This document shows, piece by piece, positions 21,573 through 33,500 of a stretch of DNA of 64,000 nucleotides (position 1 is the first letter of the stretch; every line of letters begins with the position of its first letter). This stretch comes from Carnegiea gigantea (Eukaryota; Streptophyta; Magnoliopsida; Caryophyllales; Cactaceae). The notes beneath the pieces are model-generated. The model had not been told where the DNA came from, searched no databases, and worked only from the letters and a program-made list of their open reading frames with translations. The position numbers were made by a program, and so were the translations under genes. The stretch covers positions 1-64,000 of the forward strand of contig JAKOGI010000009.1 in assembly GCA_029747015.1 (NCBI GenBank), read 5' to 3'.

Positions 21573-24500
21573 TCATCTTTTTCGATGTTGCCACTTTCTC
21601 TCGTGAGCCAGTCGAACCTTTCTTGGCATGTCCTTTAGCTTCACTTTCTTTCCTTCTATATCAATCTGGATAGCTTTTTCCCTTTTTTGATCTGACAACA
21701 AAGCCAATCTTGCAAATTTCTTTGGGCGCACTTCACCAAGCCTTGACATAATGTCTTTAAAGGCAGGAACAAGGCCACAACGGATGAAGCATCCTTCAAC
21801 AAGCTGCATTGAATTTAACTGTGGAACTGATGGTGCGTTTTTCAACTCAAGATCAAAGCAGAATGGGGAGTCTTTTAACCACATCCTAAGGGAATGAGCT
21901 TTTGCAACAAGAACCCCAGTTCTTGACTTACAAGGCAAAAACGGTGATGCCATCTCCCAAAGGAATGCCTTCAAGGTGCTGTTTAATGAAACCATGTCGT
22001 ATTCAGCTGTTCCTGTCATTAAAACAACTGATTTTGGAGATGCAGGTGAACCCTCCAATGATGCATCCTGGAAAATTGAACAAGAATGACTTTTACAATG
22101 CATTGAAATACTGATAATTTACATTTCTCGCATGATCAAATCAACTAATTATTGCAGTATGGCATGTTCATAAAGTGCAGTACTCTAGAATGTGAATATA
22201 CTCGGCACATATTTGAGATAGTCTTATCAAAAGCATCTCTAGATCTGTTGGGTTTTTATTACAGGAGTGTTTGGCAAAAAGCTTCTTGAAGAGGGTTTTT
22301 TTTTCTTTTTTTTGGCCCCGGAAGAGCTTTTTGGGGGCAAAATTAATTGTTCGACTGGGTCATACAGCTAATTGGGATGTTCAGTAAAAGAGCTTTTTGA
22401 ATTATATTTTTTGTTGAAAAAACTAATTCTCAAAGAGCTTTCTCTATTAGCTTTTTTATTTAGCCTTTTGAGATTAGCTTTTTCTCTCATATTTTTTTCC
22501 AGAAACATCTAATTCACCAAACACTTTTTATAGTAACAACTCGGGCTGATTAAAAAAAAAAAAAAAACCCGTACCTGCCTAAAACCCACAAAACCCGCCC
22601 CAGTGGATATGGGTATGGGTGATGAAAATGGAAAAAAATAAGTATAGAGCAGGTATTACTAAAATGGGTATGTGTATGGTTAAGAGTACGGGTTTAGGTC
22701 TCACTCGTCCTATACCCAACCCATACCTGTTTTATCAATACGTATCCCGTACCTGCCCCATATCTTCCCCATATAAAACCCGTGTCCATTTCCTTAAAGT
22801 TATAATTTATTACTTGTACTTGGATATTTTGCTAATTGCTTTGAGTTATATGGTATTGAAGTCTTCGGTGGGATATTTTGTTAGAAACTATAACGTTAAG
22901 TGCTAATTTATTACTTCGATTAGCAAACTTTTAGTTGTATTCGACGTGATATAATATGTTGTTAGAAGTTTGGTATTAAACTATTAACATGACAGATATC
23001 GAATATGGGTACAAAATTGGTTTAATTCTTATTTCTCTATATGGAGCCGAACAAAACCTGCATAACCGCTATACCTAGTTAGTATGGGTATAAGAATAGC
23101 ATTATAACATCCGGTGGGTATAAGTATGGGTATGGGTATTGATATATGTATTAATTTTGAAAATGGGTAAGGTAGAGGGTACGGTCAAGCCCGCTCGGTA
23201 CCTACCTCATTGTCACCCCTAGTAACTAGTGTAAACAATTAACACAAATAGCTATATAAATAGCTAACAACTAACTGCTAAGTTGTTTGCTAAACATGGC
23301 TTGCATCCATTTTAATAGGACACTACTAGTGACGGATCCAGACATTTAGAATAGGGGTGTCCACGGTCCACGGTCCACTTATTAATATCGTCACTAATAT
23401 ACATGCACTTAAAAAAAAGAAATCATATGATATATACTATGTTTGTTTATTTTATAAATGTTCTATAACGTATTTTTGTACAAACTTACTAGCCGTACTT
23501 GATATGCAACAATAATACAACCCCTTTGTTTATTAAAAAAGGTACTATGGTTGTCTACTACTGCATTTATGCTATGCCGTTCTACATATTCTGAAGTTGA
23601 TGCATAGATTGTGTCGGAATCATAGAATGTTACAATTACTAACCATTTACTAAAACCATTAGTTACAGAACACAAATCATGCATTAGTACCAAGTAATGA
23701 AAAAAAAAAAAAAAACATTAAACCATGAAGTGAATACACCAAGCATAAAATGAAACTACAAATAAGCAATGTCCGCCATTTAATTGCACTTAAAGGAGGA
23801 AAAAAAGAAATTACATACTAGGTTAAAGACAATTCTACACGAAAAAAAGAAGTTGCAACTGAACAACAAAAAAAATTCAATAATAACAATAAAAGAGCAT
23901 TAAAGACATTAGTATTAGATTAAATTAAAAGTCTAAAATCCACATAAGAGAGTTAGGGAGACACAGAAAGAGATTTAGATTGGAAAAGCGGAATGTAGTT
24001 TTGCACGAGAAGAGGAGAGACAAAGAGATTTGGCATTAAGTGCGTTTAATTTTGTTTTATTTTTCTATCAAATTCTAATTTTAGAGTTATTTTTATATCT
24101 GATGAAATTCAGAATGTCAATATGTCGGTTAGGTACATGTAGAGAATCTCCACAGTTTTTGGGCTTATTTTAGGAGTGTCAACATATATTAATTTACCTT
24201 CATTCAAAATAGTTCATTAGAATTTTTTTTGGGTTAGGGGTGTCCATGGACACCCCTAACCATAACATAAATCCGCCCATGGACACTACATGTAAGACCC
24301 CGCATTTTTTGTTTTCCGTTAAGCTAACTAAATTTCCTTTTTACGATCTAAATTCGTATTTTTAGCAACTATATGAGTTAAATTATTGTCAATGTGCTTT
24401 TGGGAGCTATAATTTCATTAAAGACGAGATTATTATTGCTATTATTGATTTCAAAGTCAATTCGTGCCATTTATGCCTTTAAGTTATATCGATAATTTAA

Positions 24501-27500
24501 TTTAGTCGTTATTCGATTTACTTAGTCGTTTCCTGAAAACGATTAGGTTTTCAACCTTAGAATTAGTTTTGTGGTTTATTTAAATCGAACCTTGATGTAC
24601 TTGGGAACAAATAGTCGATAGAAGGTCGTATTATCGATTCGGGGCCAGATGGTCAAGTATGAAATCAGACTAGCGGTGCCATTTTATTGAACAACCTAGA
24701 ACAAAAGAAAGAAAGGAGGGGCATTTTTGTAAATTCACCTAACCCCTTTTATTTTCCCCTTCTACCCGGTTGTGAACCCCAGGAAGCCGATGCTTCTCTC
24801 TCTCTTCCCTGCTCTTCTTCCTCTTCTCCTCCCTCACCATGGACGCCACCAAGGAAGCTCGAGAAACCCTTGCTTTTGCCTCAACCCAATTCGAAATTCC
24901 CCTGATTCAAGCGTTCCCACCAACAAACGAACGTCTAGTGCGAAATTTGAGCAGAAACGGGGAAGAACCACCACGGTTTAGGTGAGTTTGGTCGGCGGTT
25001 TGAAGCCCAGACACAGGTCGAAGCAAGGCCATGTCATCTAGCTTTTAGTTGTGTCAATTCCTCTGCAATTCGCGAGTGAATTCGTAGCTTTGAGCATTCT
25101 CCTCAACCGAGTCAGTGAGTGAGTGTTTGGGTGAAATTAGGGTTTGAATTGGTCGGGTTTAGGCGTGTTATGGGGTTTGTTCGTGTGGTCAGTGAGAAAA
25201 GGAGTCAAAGATGGGAGTTTTCAAGTACCTCAGGTCGAGCCCAGTGCCTTCGAACGAGTCCTCTAGCTTGGAGTCCAGGTGGGTGTTCTTGCCTCCTACG
25301 CTATTACTAATTTCGAAAATGTTTTCAGCAGATTGATGTTGCATGTCAAATTAGGATTTGTTAAATGCGTTAGAAATGGCAAGAAGTGAGCTATACCTGC
25401 TTAGGTTCGATTCATGTAGTTAATGGATGCCTAAGATTGTGATTCGAAGTGAATTATACGTGTTTAGCATTAATTCGAATGCATGTAGTTAATGGATGCC
25501 TGAGATTGTAAATTGATGCAAATTATGTGCGCTTAGCTTCAATTCGAACCAATAAACGTGAATCATGCCTGAGTTGTTAATTTGAAGTAATTTAAATGTG
25601 TTTAGCGTCGATTCGAAACAATGAATGTAATTCATGCTTAAGATGTTAATTCGAAGTAATTTAAATGTGTTTAGCGTCGATTCGAAACAATGAATATAAT
25701 TCATGCTTAAGATGTTAATTCGAAGTAATTTAAATGTGTTTAGCGTCGATTCGAAACAATGAATGTAATTCATGCTTGAGATGCTAATTCGAAGTTAATT
25801 TAACGTGTTTAGCATCGATTCAAGTTAATTAGTTGATGCATGAAAAAGAATTAAAAACGAAGTTATATTAACATGTTTAGCGTCGACTCAAGTTAATGAG
25901 ATAACGTGCGAAAGAGAATTAAAATCGAAGTTGTGTTAACATGCTTAGCTTCTATTCAAGTTATTTAGCTAATATATGAAAAAGGGTTAAAATCGAAGTC
26001 CTTTTAACGTGTTTAGCTTCCATTCGAATTGATTAACCGATGCGTGCAAATGAGCTAATTTTGAGGTTAATGAAATGTGTTTAGCTTCGAATCAAGTGGA
26101 TTAGCTAATGCATGTTAAAGGAATTAATCTCGAAGTTATATAAGTGTGTTTAGCTTCGATTCGAGTCAAACTAGCTAAGGCATGTAAACGAATTAAATTC
26201 GAAGCTATTGAAATATGCTTAGTCTTCACTCGAACCTCTGTTCTCTGTACATTCATACTTAGGAAAGTTGCTTCCAAATGTATCGTATATGTTCACAATC
26301 AAATTATGTTTGATTTATTGAATAAAGTGTTGTCGATTTATGAATAAATGTGGCTATATGCACGCTTATTGTAACGCTTCGCTGAATGATGCTGGTTGCT
26401 CAGGTAAGAGCCTAAACCTTGCTCCCTTTTTACATAAGCTAATATGATAATAGGTTGTGATTAATGAATCGATGAATTGAGTTGGTAGTTGGATGGTTTG
26501 AGGAAAGAATCATGAGCGTTCGAGGTCTTGTGGTACGGTGCTTGTGAGAAGGGAGTTCGGGTTGTGAAATTACCGCAATCGTGTGGATTGCGAGGCCATG
26601 TGTGGCTCATTGTGTTGAAATGATTACGAAGTGTTTAAATGTGATATGTGTATTTCCCTTTTCCTTGTATGTTTAAAATGTAACATGTGTGTGGAAGGGT
26701 GATGTTTTAGCAAATGACTTTTCATGTGTTTTAAATGAATAATAGCCATGTCTAGTAACGAGCTATGGCCTATTTTAGCTATTCAAATAGTGTTTGGGAG
26801 GAATCCCTAAAACGTTTTTAACAAAAGGGAGATGGGAATTATACGTTGAATGATTTTATTGTTTGAAACGGAAAATTACTAGCCGTTATGGCCGATACGC
26901 TTTAAGTGGCTAAGATAATGTGCTGCGGACAATATGATATGATGTAATGTTAACCTAGGGGATAAGTCCGGATAAACCCTAGAGGCCCTGACGAGGGCTA
27001 ATGTAATGGTCCGATATGTTATATGTAGCCATCCCGGGAGTAAGAGCTTAAGCGTGAGCGGTAGGTCTCACTATGGGGTCGAGAATAGTTCTCACCCAAT
27101 CAGTACCCTGTAATGATCTTATGCCAGAAGTATTTTCGTACTAAATTAAGAAAAGCAATTGGCCCTTTGCCATTTTTAAACGATTAAAAAGGAAAGGAAG
27201 TTCTTTTTATGAGCCCAAAAGGCTATATGGAATTATGTATGGAAAGCTTATAAGGGCCGCTACGCGACCAAAAGAAATGGGACTTCCTTTGAAGACTAAG
27301 AAAACGTTTTCAACAAAAGAAAGAAAGCTTTCAATAAATGAGTTATGAAATGATCTTCAAACATGTTTGAATGTGGATTCTTAGCCTATGTATTAAAGGA
27401 AAGTTTTCAATGGATGCATTATGAATGATTCTTAAATATGGTTGAACGGGATTCTAATCTTATGTGGCATCATCCTTATCCATTTCAAACCTGTCTGATT

Positions 27501-30500
27501 TAAAGTGTATGAGATGAGAAAGAAAGTTATAGCACGTTAAAAATTCTATGAATGAAGGCGTTTCTTCCTAAAAGAATGAACGTTGATATGCGAATAGCAT
27601 GCGAGGGTGTCATATGGCTTAATATGATGTTTAAAGGTACTTAAATGCTTGATATGTGTGTATGTGTGTGATCTGTATATTATATGAATGAAATATCAAG
27701 AAAAGTGTGAATATGAAAAAGGATAACCTTAAATACACATCATATGATTGAGGGTTCATGTGTAATTTAAATGGAGTGTTAGGAAGTTATTTTATAAAAA
27801 AAAAAAGATTCTTATACTTAGCCTTCGATGCTTACTCACGTGCCTAACTGCTTGCTAGTAAAGAATTCCGTCGTTGAGGAACCTAGAAATATGACTGAGT
27901 GGTCGAAGTGAGGTTTATGTTTAGTGATCCTCCCATAAAGGTTCTATGAATATCTATTATGATAGTAAAGTATGGAAACATGATATGTGACTAGTAAAGA
28001 TAGTATTGCCTGCAACGGTTTTGGTTTTAAGGGGGTTGGGGGACACTCACTGAGCGTGTGGTTGCTCATTCCACTACTCTTTCCCCTTTTCCCCAGGTTT
28101 TCCTTCTGACAGGAAGAAGTTGAGTCAGATAAGTCCAGAAGGAACCTATTGTTGCTTACAAGGCGTCGCATGTGCTCATTTGAAGGGATCTTACGTGTTT
28201 AATGAAGTCATGTAATGTACTCTTAGTTTATAAAGGTCTGTAAACGATTATTCAAATTCATGTAATGCATATGATATACAGGTCGCTCTGTACGGCCGTT
28301 TGAGCCAACCATCAAGTTAGTTAGACGTCTTCTTGGTTTAATTTAGCTATGTTTTGGGATGTAAATCTTAATACTCCGGTTTTGTTAACCGTTGAGTTTT
28401 ATCGTCCATTTCTTCTTTATTCGTGAATCAACCTGGTTGGTGTACTCCGAGCGAGTGGCTCGTTGAGTTATGAATTCTGGCGTGTGGCCGTTGAGCTATG
28501 TTTTAAATGTTTTGCGCTTCCGTTGATTCACAGGGACTTATTGTAAGGCTTTTTGCCTGGAAATGGTCAGTTTTTAGGGAAAATTCTGCCCGTTTCGTCC
28601 CAGGAATTAAGTAAGAAGTTAGAAAAGCGTAACGCTTCTGGCCTAGGGGCTGGGGGTGTTACACTACAATGCCGATATTTCGGAGTTCTAGAATCGAGTT
28701 GCAGAATCTACAAGATCAGCTAAGAAAGCTGTTACACACATTGGCATTGTTTAGATGGACCGTTAGAACATCTGAAAAGGCCTTGAATGTGGAGTGCTAA
28801 AATCTAATACACTGTCCCCCCCCCCCAAACAAAAAAAGGCAAGGATATGGAATCTTATATTAAATAGCTTAAAAGGTGTTGCAAAATACTACAACGCCTA
28901 GTTCTGGTTTAGTGTCGTTCTGAAATCATGCCTCAAATCCACAAAACGCTGCCAACGAGGCAATTATGGTTGATTAAATTGTCTACCGTGATATTTTGGA
29001 ATGTCATAAGAGGTTTCAACCATAGAGTACTCAAAACCTATAAAGACCACTAAAATAAAGTCTATTATACATGATTTTTAGATTTCTGTTATCAAATGAT
29101 TATATGTTATTCTTCTCATCAAAAGAGGGGGAAAAAAATTAAAAAAAGTATTGTCTAGTTACTATTTGCTCAATTGTTCATATTGACCTCTCAAAAATTT
29201 TTGGGTATCTTTGCAGGGTTCTATGCAGCCATAATGATCTCAAGTGCCCAGCCCCCAACAGAAAAATGAAGGCTACTATACACAGTTTACGTGATTTTTG
29301 GCAAACATTATCATTTTTAATCGAAAGCAAATGAGTTTCTTTTACCCCCCCCCCTCGCGGGGAAAAAAGGCTCTCTTGGAAATAGTCTCTACTTGCACGG
29401 GAAAGGCTACCTAATATCTCAATCTCTGCAAACCCTACTCCAATGGAATTTGCACCTAGTACAGTTGTTGTTGTTCACATGATTTTAGGGAAACCATGTG
29501 AAAAAAAATATAATAGTTGTCAAATTCTGATCATCAAACTTTTTTTTAACTTCTCAAAGTATTTTAGGGCGTTTTAGAACCACTCTGGACACTTCAAACT
29601 GTATTATATGTCATTATAATATCCTTATCTGGATATTTTTAAATCATGTTTCAACAACTATAGGAAAGTGCCAAAAACTATAGAAAAGTGCCAAAAAGTC
29701 AACGCATTCTGTGAAATCACTTAAGGAGATATTTAGGATGTCTTCGGACAATCACGGTTCGCCAGTCAAGAGATATCCAGAATGTGCAAAGATGTCTAGG
29801 TGGTACTTAGTTTAACGATTAGAGGCCCTTAGGACCAACCAGAACAAAGGCTATTACACATAAATTGTGCAATTTTTGGGAGGAACGTCTGAGGTTATGT
29901 ACAAGCTCGTTTGACCCTTTTAAATGCTTTAGGGTTTGTAAGAACCAGCATCAATAATTGAGAGTCAATTGTATACTAATATATGACCATAATGCTTTTG
30001 CAATGTTTTGGAATCACACTTCTCATCTAAGAGATGGTTCTAATGAAGCCATAGTCCATTGTATACTAATATATGACCATAACGCTTTTGCAATGTTTAG
30101 GAATCACACTTCTGATCCGCGAGATTGTTCTACTGAAACCATTATGCACATTGAAAATTAATTATGAGACATTTAGAACCTCGTCAAAGGTTTCAAAGTT
30201 AAAGCAGCAACAATCCGTTGGGCGTTGGGACCGCCAAAATGACTACTAAACATGATCATCAGGTCGTCTTTGAAATGTTCAAGTAGTTCTTAAATGTTGA
30301 CAAAGAAGCTCATGCTCACTCAAAATGTCTTAGGGTATCTCAAGCCCTTTCTAAAGAGCTCACAGTGAAGTGCATTGATACCAGTTTAATGCCCAACAAC
30401 AACAACTTGATACAGGACTTTGAAAGAGCCCATCCCAAAAGCTAGCTCGAGAGTTGGGAGAACCCAAAGCCAATATAAACCCCACATCAACCCCCCATAT

Positions 30501-33500
30501 GATGGATGTGGGACTCGAGTCCCATACCTTGCAATTGGACCATAACATTCCACCACGCTTTGCAGCCCAGGCACCCACGGGCTGGCTGGCTAGCTGTGCT
30601 CTAGAACCTTTCTAGCCCCGGGCGAACACTGCAATACGGTGTCACCACGCACTATCGGGCTGGTTGTGCGCTAGAATCCTTCTAGCCTCGGGCAAACACT
30701 CCAATGCTGGCGTCACCACCCAAGGTGTGAAGGCACAGAGATATGGGGTTGGCTCTGATACCAATTGATATAGGACTTTGGAAGAGCCAATCCCAAAAAC
30801 TAGCTCGAGGGTTGGGAGAACCCAAAGCCTATATAAACCCCACATAAACCCCCCATATGATCGATGTGGGACTCAAATACTATACCTTGCAATTGGACCA
30901 TAATACAACTCCTCCCAGTGTAGATCTCGCGAAAGATCAAGGTGTACGCAGCCTTATCTCCATCAACATGAGTAATCATAGAAAGACTAATTCCAATAGA
31001 CCCACAAAAAAGTTTTAACAAAATAATTTAGGAGTTGAAAATCGTTTGATAAACAAGGTAACAGACATAAGACATAATTACTTTAAATTACATTAATTAT
31101 GTTGAACAACGAATAAGGCGTAAGAGTTGTACATACCTTGAGCAGCAAGCACCGACATAATACTAATATGGTCAACAGTAATCTACAACTAAACAATAGG
31201 AAGTGTAGGGATAATAACGCTATTACGATGAGAGTACTAGTAGCATATAAAATACAGTAAACGCAAGATAGCATACAAGCCAGTACACCACCACCTCTTT
31301 CCTAGCATTCGGAAGCCAAAGAAGTGCGAGGATATTAGCAACTAATGGTCCAAAACCTTATTACTAAACATTCACAAAATCCTATCCTAAGCCACATCCT
31401 CCGTTAGCCTTAAAAATTTCAAATCATATCTAATCATCTCATTCTAACTTCTCTTAGGGTGCGCTCTGCCTCTTCTATATTCCTAGAGGTAAATCATCTC
31501 ATATCTTCTCATATATGCTTCCACACTCCTCCTCTTCACATGACTGAATCATATAAGTCTAGTTCTCTCATCTTGTCTTCTACGGGTGCCACTTTTACAT
31601 TATTTCTAATCACCTCATTCCTTATCCTATCTAATCTTATATGGTTGCACATCCACCGAATCATCCTCATCTTTGCTACCATCAACCTATGGACTTAGGT
31701 CCTTTTTATTGGCCAAGACTCAAAGCCATATAACTGGTCTAATTACCATACAATAAATTCTGTCTTTTAGTCCAACAAGAATCCTCTTATCAAAAAACAA
31801 CCCTGACGCATTCTTTCATTTTTGACATCCCACTCTAATACAGTGGTCACTGTCTTCGTTAATATCCCTTTCTTTTGAAGGAACAAGCCCAGATATTTAA
31901 ACTTCTCCACCCTCGGTATTATTATCCAATCGATGGTCACTTCTCCATTGCTCCCTTCCCCTCCACTGAAACCACACCTCAAATATTCAGTTTTTCATCT
32001 ACTTAATTTAAGTCCCCTAGACTGCAGGATGTGCCTCCACTGCTCCAACTTAATGAAATTTGAGAATCACGCTTCAAATCTACAAGATAGTGCCAATGTA
32101 GAAGCAGTTATGCTCATTAGATTGTTATTTGTCACAAAGGAGTCTTTTAAGCATCCTAAGAGGTTTGAAGGTGGAGTGATAATAGCTTCGCACTCAGTGC
32201 ATGGAAGTCTGGCATTCAAATTTGAAAGTAATGGTCACATTCTTTTCTTTCCAAACTATTTGGACGGATGGCTACATGTATTTAAGCCTGACATTAGCTA
32301 CAAGATGCAATTGAAAGAAGACATTCACAATTTTGTTAGGTCATCGCCGAGTCATCTTCAAATCACTGTTCAAGATGAAGAATATATGAACTTGCCTGCA
32401 TGTGGTCAAGCCATAGCGTGAGACCCACGAGAGCAGCACCAGCAGACAATTTTCTAAAATCAGCTCTCCAGTCCTCTTCAGCAACCCTGCAAGAACCCAG
32501 GCAGCAATTTGAATAAGCTAAAAATCCTCTTATGGCCGAACGTGTGAAATGTTATGATCATAACTATTGCACGTCAAATATCATATAACTGATACATATT
32601 GCAAATTCAATTGTACCTGAACACCTCGTGTCGGTAGATTCCTCTCTTTACTGCTAGTTGGAAAAGCCAGCAAGCAGTAGCCCGGAGTTCAAACGCCCAC
32701 AAAAAGTCCTCCAAGGCGTTCACGAAGTTGAAAGCAGCATTATCTTCCAGCGGCTGCAATTTCTCCAGCAATTGGTCCATGTCAGTAACCAACGAATCAC
32801 AAGCTTCAGTTAAAAACCTGTATGACAGGAATCTTCATGAGTACCTACTATTATAAAAGAATTAGTGGAGAGGGGGGGGTTCATATATCTTATTTGGTCT
32901 CAGTAACTGAAAGGAACTACCTTAAAGGAAGGTCAAAGCCAGTATCCTGGAGTGCTTTTAGAAGAACTATAGCCTCCTCTGAGCCTTGACATAAGCTTGC
33001 AGCTCGGATAAAGCAAGTCCAAATTCTATGGTCTGGCTCCAAACCGTCAACCTTCATATCCCCAAGCTTCTGAATTGCAGCACTATAATCTCCACTCTTC
33101 AGAAAAGCATCAATGACAGAACTGTATGGCAATGTACTCAGACTTAAATTAGATAATTTTAGATTATCAAGGACCTTCTCGGCTTCCTTTGGTTGTCCAG
33201 AGCTCCCATAAGACATAATTAACAAATGCATTGTTGCAATAGTGGGCTCAATTCCAACTTCTTTCATCTGAACAAGTAGCCTCTGAGCTTTATCATGCCT
33301 TCCAGAATCTCTGTACATTTTTATCATTAAATGGTAGAAAGAACGGTCCAATTTGTATCCTTTCAAATGCAACTCATTAAAGAGCTCCTCAGCTTGTTCC
33401 AACAGCTGCTGCTTGCTACAGGCAGCAATCAAGCTTTTGTAAGTGTCCAGCTTCGGGTCAAAACCCAGCCTTCTCATCTCGTGCATCAGAGATAGACCTT

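Larger units (their letters stand above)
28669..30402. other. intronic spacer with decayed repeats
   Basis: Part of EMB1270 intron 3. It holds loosely repeated phrases resembling each other at about 28687, 28921, 29993, 30083 and (outside) 32063 (form: GAATCACxCTTCxxATCTxxAAGA), an Au-SINE-like piece at 29365-29480 and the 90-bp duplication at 29968-30147. No gene is seen. Confidence 0.45.

Noticed and set aside
24687..25310. Leader-like CT tract and ATG resembling a host gene's first exon
   Set aside because: It lies inside a unit bounded by TG..CA tips and a perfect CTACA duplication, with no continuation into a coding region.
29958..30161. 67-codon frame with a 30-residue internal repeat
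   Set aside because: The repeat comes from a 90-bp DNA duplication; no family match, leader or splice signal.
31933..32421. 162-codon plus-strand frame
   Set aside because: It overlaps the antisense LINE relic and exon 3 of the PPR gene and lies in intron DNA; no recognisable domain.
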